From IMG/VR virus record IMGVR_UViG_3300015245_000723, positions 1 through 43,037 of that record: a stretch of DNA of 43,037 bases; one strand, written 5' to 3'. The position numbers were made by a program, and so were the translations under genes. Below are positions 6,189 to 14,660 of the stretch, piece after piece. The stretch is from a virus. Every line of letters begins with the position of its first letter. Positions within the stretch are counted from its first letter, which is position 1. The notes below the pieces were generated by a model. That model was given only the letters and a program-made list of their open reading frames with translations, had not been told where the DNA came from and ran no database searches.

Positions 6189-8408
6189 ATGCGCGCCGTG
6201 AACCTGATCGAACGACTGCTCGGGCGCCGCGGCGTTGCGTACGAAGAGGTCACGCCCGCCGCTGAGTCGCACCTGCTCACGATGGCTCCCGGCGCTCTGT
6301 CGCGTGCTGCGAGCAGCGCGGTCCCCGGCTATCCGCAATGGCTGCTGAACCGACCGTTCGAACTCCCCGACGAAGCTCTTCAGTTCCCGATGGCGTACCG
6401 ACTGGTGCCCATCGTGTACGCGTGCGTGAATCAGATTCAGAACAGCATCGCGTCCCTGCCGATGCGCTTCTACGTGGGCGACGGGCCGACGCGCGTGAAG
6501 CTTGAGCGCGAGCCGGGCAACATCGTGGACGTGTGGACGCTCGCGAACGACACCGACACCGGCCGCGAACTGATCCTCCAGATCATCGGGTCGCTGATGC
6601 TGAACGGGAACGGCTATCTGTTCAAGGAAATGGTGCCGGGCTCGCCGCTCATCCGCGGCTTCTACGCGCTGCCCGGTCAGTACGTGCGCCCGATCCCCGG
6701 CCCGCGCCGCACCATCAAGGCGTACCGCTGGACCTACGGTGGCGAAGAGACCGACATCCCTTCCGAGCTTGTGGTCCAGTTCAAGATGTACGACCCGGAC
6801 CACGGCCCTGTCGGACTCTCGCCTCTTCAGGTGGCGCAGCTTCAGTACCAGACGCAGCGCAACGCGGCGCGCTGGCAGAACGAGTTCTTCAAGCGCGGCG
6901 GCGTGGTGCCCGGCCAGTACGCGAGCGACATGCCGGTGGGCATTGACGAGATCGAGCGCATCAAGAACGACATCCGCCGCGGGCTCCAGAGTCCCGAGGG
7001 TGCGTTCAATCCGTTCATCCTCACGCGCGGGCTCAAGTTCGTGCGCGCCGGGCTCACGCAGCAGGAGATGCAGTTCCTCGAAACGTACAAGCTGACCGAC
7101 GCGCAAATCTTCGCGATCTTCCACATCCCGCCCGTCGTCATGGGAGTGAAGGAGCACACGGGGCTGTCGGACGCTGGCGCCATGACGGACCTGATGCTGT
7201 TCTGGGAGAACTGCATCAAGCCGATCATTTCGCTTGTCGAGGCGGTGCTGAACGAGCGGCTGCTTTCCGATCCGCAGTTCGGCGGCACGCTGTCGTGCGC
7301 GTTCGACCTGACGAACGTTCTGCCGCTTCAGGAAGTGTGGCTGAAGCAAGCGAAGCAACTGTCGGAACTGACTGGCGGTCCCGTGCTGCTGCGCGAAGAG
7401 GCGCGTGACCGCCTCGGTCTGGAGCGGCTCGACGATCCCGAAGTGAAGAAGCTGCTCGTGCCGTTCAACATGACGGTCAGCGGCGAAGCGCCTCCGCCTC
7501 CGGCCGTGCCGCCGAAGGGCGCTCAGGTGGACGCGCCCGCGAAGGTGCTCCGCGCGGCCCACGAACTGATGGACCGGCTGATGATGCGCAACATCTCCCG
7601 CGAGAAGCAGCGCCGGATCAACAACGCGAAGCTCGCGCGGTGGGAGCGCATGACCCTGCGGACGTGGCGCTCGATCTTCACGCGTCAGGAAGCGAACGTC
7701 GTCGAGGCGCTGAACGCGGAGGCCGCGAAGCAGCAGATGCGGCTGATCGTGGACGCGCAGGACTTGCTGAAGGATCAGGAACTCGACCAGCGCGACGTGC
7801 GGAAGCTGCTGTCTCTGATCGTCAAGGGTAGCGGCGACGAAGCCCTCGCCGAACTCGGGCTGGAGCTTGCCTTCCAGATGAACAACGCGGTGGTCCGCAA
7901 ATTCCTCGACGAGAAGAGCGGCCACGCCATCACGGAAATCAACGGCACGACGCGCGAGCGCCTCATGGATGAGCTTGGCGACGGACTCTCCAAGGGCGAA
8001 AGCCTCGGTGATCTGGTGGCGCGCGTCCGCGGGGTCTTCCGTGACCGGCGCGCCAACGCACAGACCATCGCGCGCACGGAGACGGCCGGGGCCATGAACT
8101 TCGGCACGCTCGAAGGCTGGAAGCAGAGCGAGATTGTCGAGGAGAAGGAGTGGCTCACCGCTCAGGACGACGCGGTGCGCGAGACGCACGCGCAGACGGA
8201 GGCGGACGGGCCGATCCCGATTGACCAGCCGTTCCGCGTCGGCTCGGACTTCCTCGACTTCCCCGGCGACCCGTCCGGATCGGCAGGCGAGGTCATCAAT
8301 TGTCGTTGCACGCTGCTGCCCGTTGTGAGTAACTCTCGCGCGAAGAAGCCGCTGCTGATTCCTGCGCGGCTTCCCGACGAGATGTCGTTGGCAGAGGTCC
8401 TTTCATGA
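6189..8408 (+). CDS. portal protein fused to MuF-like head morphogenesis domain
   Basis: A 739-residue fusion. The first about 440 residues are a portal of the HK97/lambda-like class: an N-terminal region with VPIVYACVNQIQNSIASLPM, then NGNGYLFKEM, the ring core, and IFHIPPVVMGVKEHTGLSDA before the stem. After a Pro-rich linker (PPPPAVPPKG), about residues 450-739 are helical and end in a MuF-type domain (ANAQTIARTETAGAMNFGTL; GEVINCRCTLLPV). The portal is the dodecameric channel for DNA; MuF proteins ride inside or near the capsid vertex. ATG 6189 has a weak ribosome site, and GTG 6198 is an alternative. It overlaps the next gene by ATGA. Confidence 0.9.
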   Translation: MRAVNLIERLLGRRGVAYEEVTPAAESHLLTMAPGALSRAASSAVPGYPQWLLNRPFELPDEALQFPMAYRLVPIVYACVNQIQNSIASLPMRFYVGDGPTRVKLEREPGNIVDVWTLANDTDTGRELILQIIGSLMLNGNGYLFKEMVPGSPLIRGFYALPGQYVRPIPGPRRTIKAYRWTYGGEETDIPSELVVQFKMYDPDHGPVGLSPLQVAQLQYQTQRNAARWQNEFFKRGGVVPGQYASDMPVGIDEIERIKNDIRRGLQSPEGAFNPFILTRGLKFVRAGLTQQEMQFLETYKLTDAQIFAIFHIPPVVMGVKEHTGLSDAGAMTDLMLFWENCIKPIISLVEAVLNERLLSDPQFGGTLSCAFDLTNVLPLQEVWLKQAKQLSELTGGPVLLREEARDRLGLERLDDPEVKKLLVPFNMTVSGEAPPPPAVPPKGAQVDAPAKVLRAAHELMDRLMMRNISREKQRRINNAKLARWERMTLRTWRSIFTRQEANVVEALNAEAAKQQMRLIVDAQDLLKDQELDQRDVRKLLSLIVKGSGDEALAELGLELAFQMNNAVVRKFLDEKSGHAITEINGTTRERLMDELGDGLSKGESLGDLVARVRGVFRDRRANAQTIARTETAGAMNFGTLEGWKQSEIVEEKEWLTAQDDAVRETHAQTEADGPIPIDQPFRVGSDFLDFPGDPSGSAGEVINCRCTLLPVVSNSRAKKPLLIPARLPDEMSLAEVLS

Positions 8409-8557
8409 ACGACCGACACCATGTCTGGGTCTGGTGCCCGTGCTGCAATGGCAAGCGTCTCGCGGTGCAGGACCGCGACAGCCACGTGATTCGCTGCACG
8501 GAATGCCGAACGTCCATCGCGCAGGCGCCGCACACGGTCACGCAGTTCACGCGGTAA
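8405..8557 (+). CDS. Com-like small zinc-ribbon protein, 50 aa
   Basis: ATG 8405 overlaps the portal stop. Fifty residues carry CPCC and, 16 residues on, CTEC (HVIRCTECRTSI), the layout of Mu Com-like zinc fingers. Com in phage Mu is an RNA-binding activator of mom DNA-modification gene translation, and Com-like ribbons are often found among head genes without mom. Here it lies between portal and protease. A role in regulation is inference from family resemblance only. Confidence 0.6.
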   Translation: MNDRHHVWVWCPCCNGKRLAVQDRDSHVIRCTECRTSIAQAPHTVTQFTR

Positions 8558-8567
8558 CGAGGAGAAC

Positions 8568-9668
8568 GTGAGCCATCCGCTGATCGCAATGAGTCAGGCC
8601 CGGTATCTCGCGGGCGCCCGTGAGGTCAACGACCGCGCGATGGCCAGCATCAATCGCTATGCGCTCACGGCACTGAAGGCCGAGGACATCCACGTCCGCG
8701 GCATGTATCTGTGCAACAGCGCCCGCGACTTCTACTACTCGCGGTTCTCGAAGGATGCGCTCGAAGAGATCGCCGAACTGATTCCCGGCCAGCCGGTCAT
8801 GACCTCGCACGACACGCGCACGCTCCCGGTCGGCACGTTCTTCGACGCGCGCGTCGTCCGCATCGAGAAGCCCGGCGTTCCGAAGCGTGACCAGCTTTGG
8901 GTGCAGGCGGACTTCTTCGCCCCGAAGGACGCGGAGGGCGATGCGATGGTGCGCCGGATTGACATGGGTGTGTACCGCCAGAACAGCGTCTCGTGGCGGT
9001 GCGTCGGCGCGGACTGTTCGATCTGCGGCAAGGACATCCGCGTGTGCGAGCACCTGCCGGGTGACATCTACGACCGCGGTGGCATCTGCGAATACGGCTT
9101 CGGCGGCGTGACCGCCGTGCTCGAAGGCTCGCTCGTCTATCAGGGCGGGCAGAAGGGCACGAGCCTCTACAACCCGAGCGGCGAGTCCACCGTGGGTGAT
9201 GCTCCCGCAGCGAAGAAGCGTCTCGGCGACGGCACCCGCCTCTCGGACCTGTTCGCGCAGCCGGGCGGCGCCCTTCATGAGTACCGCCTGCGCCAGCGGG
9301 ACCGGCTGATCGGCTTCGAGCCCATCTCGGTGCAGGAGCTTCTCGATGTGAAGCGCGGGCTCGCGCGCGCGATGATGTTCGGAACGCCCGGCGTGCGCGG
9401 TGCGATCACGAAGATCGCCTGCGCGCGGTCGCGCTTCGAGGAGCCCGCGGATGCAAAGCGGTGGGTCCGTGAGCACGACTTCCGCGCCGACAAGAGCGAG
9501 GATAGCGACACGGAGTTCAACTACGTGCAGAGCACGCCTGCCGCGGAAGCGAAGATCGGAAATGTTCGACTCGACGAAGGAGTTGTGGCACACTACGTGA
9601 AGCAGTCCAGCGACGCGCGTTCCGCCGACGATACGCCGCTCGAACGACTGGTCGGCTCGCACCAGTAA
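8568..9668 (+). CDS. capsid maturation (prohead) protease
   Basis: A 366-residue protein between portal and capsid genes, GTG start after AACGAGGAG. Residues 1-145 fit the herpesvirus/HK97-like serine protease fold: MTSHDTRTLPVGTFFDARVV (catalytic His about 81), a strand LWVQADFF, and MGVYRQNSVSWR (nucleophile Ser 140 or 142). It is followed by an unusual metal-binding loop CSICGKDIRVCEHLPG (Cys 150, 153, 160 and His 162) and a C-terminal region that may act as scaffold. It would cleave capsid N-termini during maturation. The exact catalytic set needs alignment. Confidence 0.75.
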   Translation: MSHPLIAMSQARYLAGAREVNDRAMASINRYALTALKAEDIHVRGMYLCNSARDFYYSRFSKDALEEIAELIPGQPVMTSHDTRTLPVGTFFDARVVRIEKPGVPKRDQLWVQADFFAPKDAEGDAMVRRIDMGVYRQNSVSWRCVGADCSICGKDIRVCEHLPGDIYDRGGICEYGFGGVTAVLEGSLVYQGGQKGTSLYNPSGESTVGDAPAAKKRLGDGTRLSDLFAQPGGALHEYRLRQRDRLIGFEPISVQELLDVKRGLARAMMFGTPGVRGAITKIACARSRFEEPADAKRWVREHDFRADKSEDSDTEFNYVQSTPAAEAKIGNVRLDEGVVAHYVKQSSDARSADDTPLERLVGSHQ

Positions 9669-9711
9669 GCCAACGCGAGCGGCGTCGCACCGTCCAACAG
9701 GAGGAGTGGAA

Positions 9712-11364
9712 GTGTTCCGAATTCGGAATTTGCTGTTCGATGGAGGGTCGGGCGGCTCGGCGGCGCTCACGCTCTCCGCGATGGACACGATTGGTGACAT
9801 CCGCAACGACATGAAGGCCGTTGTGGAACGCATCAATGCCCTCGCGGACAGCAAAGGCAACGTTCCGGCTGCTGCGATTGGTGACATCACCAAGGAACTG
9901 AAGCGCATCTCGGACATGACGGCGGATCACGAGAAGGTGATCAAGGCCAACCTCACGCCCGATCCGACGAAGCGCGCCGAGACGCTGTCGAATCTCTACC
10001 TGCGCCTCACGCCGCCGAAGGGCATGAGCCGCGAACACTTCAACCTCATCACGCTCGCGCCCGAGGAACTCGGCTACGCCGCGGAACTCGGCAAGCGCGG
10101 GCTTCCCGGTCTGTCGGAGCGCACGGAGCGTTTCCTCCGGTCCTCGCTCGACGACAACACGCAGGCGCGCATCTCGGAGCTTCAGGCTGTGAACGATGCG
10201 CTCCTGATCTGCGACAACGTCATGGGCGCCGATCCCAACAGCGACTACGCCACCCGTTCGGGCAGTCGTCTGGAGCGCATCAAGACGCTGCGTCTGTATC
10301 CGCAGTGGGAGCGCATGGTCGGTGACTTCAAGCGCGGGCTGAACGAAGGAGCGGCCGCGTCGGGCGGTGACTGGGTGCCGACGATGCTGTCGTCTCGGCT
10401 TCAGGAACTGATTCAGGCGCAGCTTTCGGTCGCGGCGCTGTTCGGCAGCATCACGATGCCGAGCCCGACCTACGACAGCCCGGTCCTCGGTCTGGACGCG
10501 ATCTCGTACTACATCGCGGCTGAGTCCACGTCGGACGATCCGACCGGCGCCGGAACGGCCGGTCACATCCCCGGCTCCTCGCCGCTGACCCGCAAGATGC
10601 GCCTGACGGCGAAGAAGCTCGGCACGCGCATTCTCGCCACGTCGGAAGTGCAGGAGGACAGCGCGATCAACATGGTCCAGTTGATTCTGGCCCAGATCGC
10701 GAAGGCCACGCGGCGTGCCATCGAGGACGCGATCCTCAACGGCGACGTCGCGGCAACGCATCAGGACAACGGCATCACGGGCGGCATCGGCGCGACCGAC
10801 CGTCGCAAGGCGTGGGACGGGCTCCGCAAGATCAGCCTCATCTCGGGCATGGTCAACACGGACCTGACCACGTTCAACGGCGACAACCTGCTCGCCATGA
10901 AGCAGGGCATGGGCGTGTACGGCATTGATCCTTCGCAGGGTGCGTGGATCGTGGACTTCCGCACGTACGTGAAGCTCCTGTCGCTGAAGGACGTGAACAA
11001 CAACATGCTGGTCCAGACGATCCAGCAGCTTGGTGCGGCTGCGACGATCCTGACGGGTCAGCTTGGCGTGCTGTTCGGGTCGCCGGTCATCGTGTCGGAG
11101 TTCATGCCGAACGACACCGACAACACGAAGGTGCGCGTGGCGGGCGGGACGAAGAGCGAGATTCTGTACGTGAACCGCGAGAGCTTCACGCGCGGCGAGC
11201 GTCGGTCTCTCACGATCAATCGCGCCGACCAGCGGTACGCGGAGTTCGACATGGTGGTGTTCGTCGGGACGTACCGCGGTGACTTCGAGCCGTGGTATCC
11301 GACCACCACCGCGGGCTCCTTCACGCAGCAGAAGACGGTCGCTCTCGGTTACAACATCGCGTAG
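9712..11364 (+). CDS. major capsid protein, HK97 fold
   Basis: About 550 residues, GTG start at 9712 with AGGAGG at 9699-9704. An in-frame GTG at 9706 is too close to that site. An N-terminal delta-like coiled coil (IRNDMKAVVERINALADSKG) precedes a linker and the HK97 core. The core includes LRKISLISGMVNTDLTTF-type A-domain helices and a C-terminal P-domain strand (RRSLTINRADQRYAEFDMVV). The order after portal and protease is canonical. Hexamers and pentamers of this protein form the icosahedral shell. The N-terminal about 100-130 residues are the likely protease-removed scaffold. Confidence 0.9.
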   Translation: MFRIRNLLFDGGSGGSAALTLSAMDTIGDIRNDMKAVVERINALADSKGNVPAAAIGDITKELKRISDMTADHEKVIKANLTPDPTKRAETLSNLYLRLTPPKGMSREHFNLITLAPEELGYAAELGKRGLPGLSERTERFLRSSLDDNTQARISELQAVNDALLICDNVMGADPNSDYATRSGSRLERIKTLRLYPQWERMVGDFKRGLNEGAAASGGDWVPTMLSSRLQELIQAQLSVAALFGSITMPSPTYDSPVLGLDAISYYIAAESTSDDPTGAGTAGHIPGSSPLTRKMRLTAKKLGTRILATSEVQEDSAINMVQLILAQIAKATRRAIEDAILNGDVAATHQDNGITGGIGATDRRKAWDGLRKISLISGMVNTDLTTFNGDNLLAMKQGMGVYGIDPSQGAWIVDFRTYVKLLSLKDVNNNMLVQTIQQLGAAATILTGQLGVLFGSPVIVSEFMPNDTDNTKVRVAGGTKSEILYVNRESFTRGERRSLTINRADQRYAEFDMVVFVGTYRGDFEPWYPTTTAGSFTQQKTVALGYNIA

Positions 11365-11400
11365 TAGTCCATCCCACTACGAACGCGATCACACGGGCAC

Positions 11401-11429
11401 GGGCGGGAGCGAATCCGAGGCTTCCGCCC
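11401..11429 (+). terminator. hairpin after the capsid gene
   Basis: GGGCGGGAGC (11401-11410) pairs with GCTTCCGCCC (11420-11429) over 10 bp including one G-U, with a 9-base loop, 36 bases after the capsid stop. There is no T-tract. A partial terminator or RNA-stabilising hairpin that keeps capsid mRNA abundant relative to downstream genes is a reasonable inference. Confidence 0.45.
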
Positions 11430-11455
11430 GTCTCGCATCACGATGAAAGGACGGT

Positions 11456-11722
11456 GTGGAAGTGGCTGACACGAAGAAACTTCAGTGGAAGGGCTCCGTG
11501 ACGTACCGTGGCACCGACGCCGTTCTCTCGCAGGCCATCACGGCTGCGCCCGGCGACATCGTGACCGTGTCCGTCGAGTGCGCGAAGAAGCTGCGCTCGG
11601 AGAGCAAGAACTGGACGGCGCTGAACGACGACAACACCGAAGCGGCCGAAGCTCCGGAGCAGAAGACCAGCGACCCCGCGAAGGACCCTGCCAAGGACCC
11701 GGCGAAGGACCCCAACAAGTAG
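11456..11722 (+). CDS. small head-region protein with DPAK repeats, 88 aa
   Basis: Start GTG 11456 or 11462 after AAAGGA; both the capsid gene and this one begin GTGGAAGTG. A short β-rich domain (LQWKGSVTYRGTDAVLSQ; ITAAPGDIVTVSVECAKK) is followed by an acidic linker and an in-frame repeat, DPAKDPAKDPAKDPNK, made by tandem 12-base units (about 11672-11719). Its place between capsid and connector suggests a minor head, decoration or cement-like protein, but no family was recognised. Confidence 0.6.
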   Translation: MEVADTKKLQWKGSVTYRGTDAVLSQAITAAPGDIVTVSVECAKKLRSESKNWTALNDDNTEAAEAPEQKTSDPAKDPAKDPAKDPNK

Positions 11723-11811
11723 GGAAAGCGCCGGGGAGGACACCGCGGGCCATCCGCGGGCGCGAGCGGCGGCGGCACCGAGCGCGCGTCTGAACCGGCG
11801 CCCGCTTTTCC
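11723..11811 (+). other. intergenic inverted repeat with GC-rich hairpins
   Basis: The 101-base gap before 11824 holds nested inverted repeats. GGAAAGCGCCGG (11723-11734) faces CCGGCGCCCGCTTTTCC (11795-11811), with a CCGCGG pair inside. The RNA should fold strongly and then expose GGAGAGAG just ahead of the ATG at 11824. This is possibly a second processing or attenuation structure after the capsid genes. Confidence 0.4.
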
Positions 11812-11823
11812 GGAGAGAGCGTC

Positions 11824-12489
11824 ATGTCCGAAGTGATCGAAGTTGACGCGACCTACGCGCTGACCACTCTGGAGCGCGCGCGCAGCTATCTGAACCTGCC
11901 GGACAACGAAGAAGACGCGACCGTCGCAATGCTGGTGAATCAGGCGAGTGGCGTGTTCAACCGCCGCACACGTCGCGTCCTGAAGAGCCGCGCGCAGGTG
12001 TTCGTGCTCGACGGCGGATCGAATCCCCGTGCGTTCGCATCCTCGGGGTACGGCTACGGCGGCGGCTACGGCTACTACGACGCGTATTCGTACTCGGAGA
12101 TCGTGAGCCCGGAGTGGCCCGTGACCACGCTGACGCGCGCGGAGTTCCGCGACTCGCCGACCACGTGGCGTGACCTGAACATTGACGGCGCGATCCTGTC
12201 GCCGGGCGGCATCGTGTACCTCCAGATGGACGCCTTCCCGCGCGGCAGGCTGAACATTCGCCTGTCCGTGACCGCGGGCTACCTCGTCGGTACGCACGAC
12301 GCGGAGCTTGCGATGCTGGAACAGGGTGTCCTCCGGCTGACGCAGACCTACCTGATGGACCGGAAGAACGTGATCGCGCGCGGGTCGAGCATCTCGTCGG
12401 GCGGCGACAGCATCGTCCTCCTGAGCACGCCGCTGCCGAGCGACGTCGAGGACATCATCCAGCAGTTCGCACGCAAGAGCGTCTCGTGA
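11824..12489 (+). CDS. head-tail connector (gp6-like adaptor)
   Basis: A 221-residue protein, ATG after GGAGAGAG. The N-terminal helices (LERARSYLNL, VAMLVNQASGVFNRRTRR) match the HK97 gp6/SPP1 gp15 adaptor class that docks under the portal. An unusual Gly/Tyr-rich loop (SSGYGYGGGYGYYDAYSYS) is inserted after residue about 62, and the C-terminus returns to a helix. It ends in GTGA, coupling it to the next connector gene. Confidence 0.7.
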   Translation: MSEVIEVDATYALTTLERARSYLNLPDNEEDATVAMLVNQASGVFNRRTRRVLKSRAQVFVLDGGSNPRAFASSGYGYGGGYGYYDAYSYSEIVSPEWPVTTLTRAEFRDSPTTWRDLNIDGAILSPGGIVYLQMDAFPRGRLNIRLSVTAGYLVGTHDAELAMLEQGVLRLTQTYLMDRKNVIARGSSISSGGDSIVLLSTPLPSDVEDIIQQFARKSVS

Positions 12490-13136
12490 GCGGCATCGGG
12501 CTCGGCATCAGCTTCAGCAGCACGGCCGCGGCGAACAGCGCGCGCGTGAGCGCGGCTGCGACCGCCATTGGCACGGTCACGGCGAAGCGCATGGCGCGCG
12601 CGGTGCTGTTCGTGTACCGCGACCTCGTGAAGTACGGCCTGACCGGCGAGAAGCAGCGCGATCCCTTCTGGGGCTGGCGCGGTGCGTCGGGCGCCCGGCT
12701 CGGCGTCCGCACCGGGAACACCCGGCGCAGCGTCGTGACGCGAGTGTTCAAGCGGCTCAACATGGTCTTCGGCATCGTCGGGTCGAACAGCAAGGTGCTC
12801 GCGGTCCACGAGAAGGGCGCCACGATCCACGGCAACCCCTACCTACGCCTCCCGACGATCTGGGCACTGTCGAAGGGCGGCGCCTCGAAGGATGCGTACG
12901 CCGGGCGCAGCGTGAGGGGTATCCCCGGCACGTTCATCGGGAAGAGCAAGCGCGGCAACCTGTTCATCGGGCTCCGCACCGCGGGCGGCAAGAGCTTCGT
13001 GCCGCTGTTCATCCTGAAAGAGTCCGTCACGCTGCGCCCGCGTCACATCATGCGGAACACGGTGGCGCGCACGAAGGCCGAAGTGCTGAAAATCATGCAG
13101 CAGAACTTCGCGGTCGAAGTCTTCGGTGGCCACTGA
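12486..13136 (+). CDS. head closure / tail completion protein (HK97 gp10-like)
   Basis: A 216-residue GTG-start protein in the neck slot. The N-terminus is Ala/Ser-rich and helical. The middle has VHEKGATIHGNPYLRLP, a segment typical of minor tail/neck proteins of the gp10 type, and a C-terminal helix follows RPRHIMRNTVARTKAEV. Between adaptor and tail terminator, the expected function is closing the filled head or joining it to the tail. The family call is by pattern and position. Confidence 0.6.
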   Translation: MSGIGLGISFSSTAAANSARVSAAATAIGTVTAKRMARAVLFVYRDLVKYGLTGEKQRDPFWGWRGASGARLGVRTGNTRRSVVTRVFKRLNMVFGIVGSNSKVLAVHEKGATIHGNPYLRLPTIWALSKGGASKDAYAGRSVRGIPGTFIGKSKRGNLFIGLRTAGGKSFVPLFILKESVTLRPRHIMRNTVARTKAEVLKIMQQNFAVEVFGGH

Positions 13137-13606
13137 TGGCTGCCCGCCGCCCGTCGAAGATCAACACGGTGGCCGAGGCGCTCGTCGAGAAGCTGCGGAC
13201 GATCAGCGCCAAGCTGGATCACCCGAACTGGCTGACGAACCCGAGGACGATCAAGCGCGGATTCGGCTTCAGCGACAGTTGGGCCGGTGCCACGCCCGCC
13301 ATTCTGCTGTCGGTGGCCGCGTGGAGCAGCGTGCCGAAGGTGGCGCCGTTCCATCAGGCGACCGTGCGCTTCGAGATTCACCTGATCGTCGAGGACCCCG
13401 GCACTCCGTCCGGCGAGGACCTGCTGAACTCGCTCGCCTCGGACGTCATTCGGCTGGTCCAGCGGAACGAAGTGCTGGATGGTCTGGTGGAGACTCTGTA
13501 TGCTGAGAGCTACGAATTGAACGTCGAGGCGATCCAGCGTTCAGGCAAGGCCGTTGCCACTCTGATCGCCACCGCGCAGTTCGAGTACGACCACAACACG
13601 CCGTAG
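13136..13606 (+). CDS. tail terminator protein candidate
   Basis: A 156-residue protein coupled by TGATG to the neck gene and sitting just before the tail tube gene, the usual slot of the tail terminator (lambda gpU/SPP1 gp17 class). It has an N-terminal helix (INTVAEALVEKLRTISAKL) and a β-rich body (VRFEIHLIVEDPGTPSGEDL; AVATLIATAQFEYDH), consistent with that fold. It would cap the tail tube and set the tail length end point. Sequence motifs in this family are weak. Confidence 0.6.
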   Translation: MAARRPSKINTVAEALVEKLRTISAKLDHPNWLTNPRTIKRGFGFSDSWAGATPAILLSVAAWSSVPKVAPFHQATVRFEIHLIVEDPGTPSGEDLLNSLASDVIRLVQRNEVLDGLVETLYAESYELNVEAIQRSGKAVATLIATAQFEYDHNTP

Positions 13607-13618
13607 GAGGAAAGGCAC

Positions 13619-14647
13619 GTGGCAAATCCGGGCATCGGTCACAAGACGAGGGTTACGATGGCCAAGGAGGCGACCTACGGTGTCGCGCCCGCCGCCGCCA
13701 CTGCGTGCTTCGAGATCGCGTCCATCGAACTCACGCCGGTCACGGGTGTCATCGAAGACGCGAACATGAATCCCACGACCATCTCGCGCCGCAACCTGAC
13801 TCCGATCGGTGGCCTCGTGCGCGGGCGCCTGCGCGCGCGCGTCGGATACGAAGGCTACCTCGAACTCCTGCGCGGCGTGCTCAGCAACTACGTCGCGATC
13901 ACTGTCGAAACCGGCGTGCGTGATCACATCTTCAAGGGAGCCGTGGACGCGCTGTCGTACACGATTGACTGCGACGAGGGCAAGGCGCTCACCGCAACGA
14001 AGACGCAGCGAATCACGGGCGTCGTGTTCACCGACCTCTCGCTCACGGCTCAGGCTGGCGGTGGCGAGGGCGGCTACCTGATGGCCGAGGCATCGTTCTT
14101 GGGCAAGGCGAACGGCAAGCTGTTCGACGTCACGCCGATGACGGGCGGTGTGTATGCCTCCGAGTACCCGATCCCGTTCACGCAGGTGGCGCTGACGGGC
14201 GGCGACTACTGGGACGGCTCCGATCAGGCCGATCCTTCGACGTCGCGCCCGCGTAACTTCGAAATGCACATCACGCAGCCGTATCAGGAAGACCGCTACT
14301 TCATGTCGAGCAAGTATCCCGACCGGCCGCTCCGCAACGGGCCGTTGGAGTGCAACTTCCGCATCATGCGCGAGTTCGACTCGAAGGACGGCGCGGTGCT
14401 GTCGCAGAGCGCAACGATTCCCGACAACGGCCTCCTGTTCCAGTTCAATCACCCGCTCATCATCGGCGTCGGTAGCACGCGCGAGTTCGAGATTCACGCG
14501 AAGAGCATCGTGCTCGGCGACGTGACCGAGCCGGTCGAAGGCTATCAGAGCATGATCCAGACCATCCCGTCGCGGGCTTTCTACAATGCGTCGGACAACT
14601 GCTCCGTCCTGATCCGCGTCCGCAGCGGTGAAGCCGCACTCGTCTAG
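13619..14647 (+). CDS. major tail (tube) protein
   Basis: A 342-residue protein, GTG after TAGGAGGAAAGG, so probably strongly translated. It opens with the tail-tube signature-like start GHKTRVTMAKEATYGVAP and is β-rich throughout. Other family-like segments are FEIASIELTPVTG and a central EASFLGKANGKLF strand pair. Its order between terminator and chaperones is canonical. Length suggests a tube domain plus an extra C-terminal domain. Confidence 0.8.
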   Translation: MANPGIGHKTRVTMAKEATYGVAPAAATACFEIASIELTPVTGVIEDANMNPTTISRRNLTPIGGLVRGRLRARVGYEGYLELLRGVLSNYVAITVETGVRDHIFKGAVDALSYTIDCDEGKALTATKTQRITGVVFTDLSLTAQAGGGEGGYLMAEASFLGKANGKLFDVTPMTGGVYASEYPIPFTQVALTGGDYWDGSDQADPSTSRPRNFEMHITQPYQEDRYFMSSKYPDRPLRNGPLECNFRIMREFDSKDGAVLSQSATIPDNGLLFQFNHPLIIGVGSTREFEIHAKSIVLGDVTEPVEGYQSMIQTIPSRAFYNASDNCSVLIRVRSGEAALV

Positions 14648-14660
14648 AAAGGGAGCATCC

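Noticed and set aside
4521-8189. A 1222-codon open frame on the minus strand across terL and the portal gene
   Set aside because: It mirrors the third-position GC bias of two certain plus-strand genes, is His/Arg/Leu-rich with no domains, and has no ribosome site. It is an antisense shadow.
11672-11719. Short tandem repeats that might be a CRISPR-like or regulatory array
   Set aside because: They are 12-base in-frame units encoding DPAK, without spacers.
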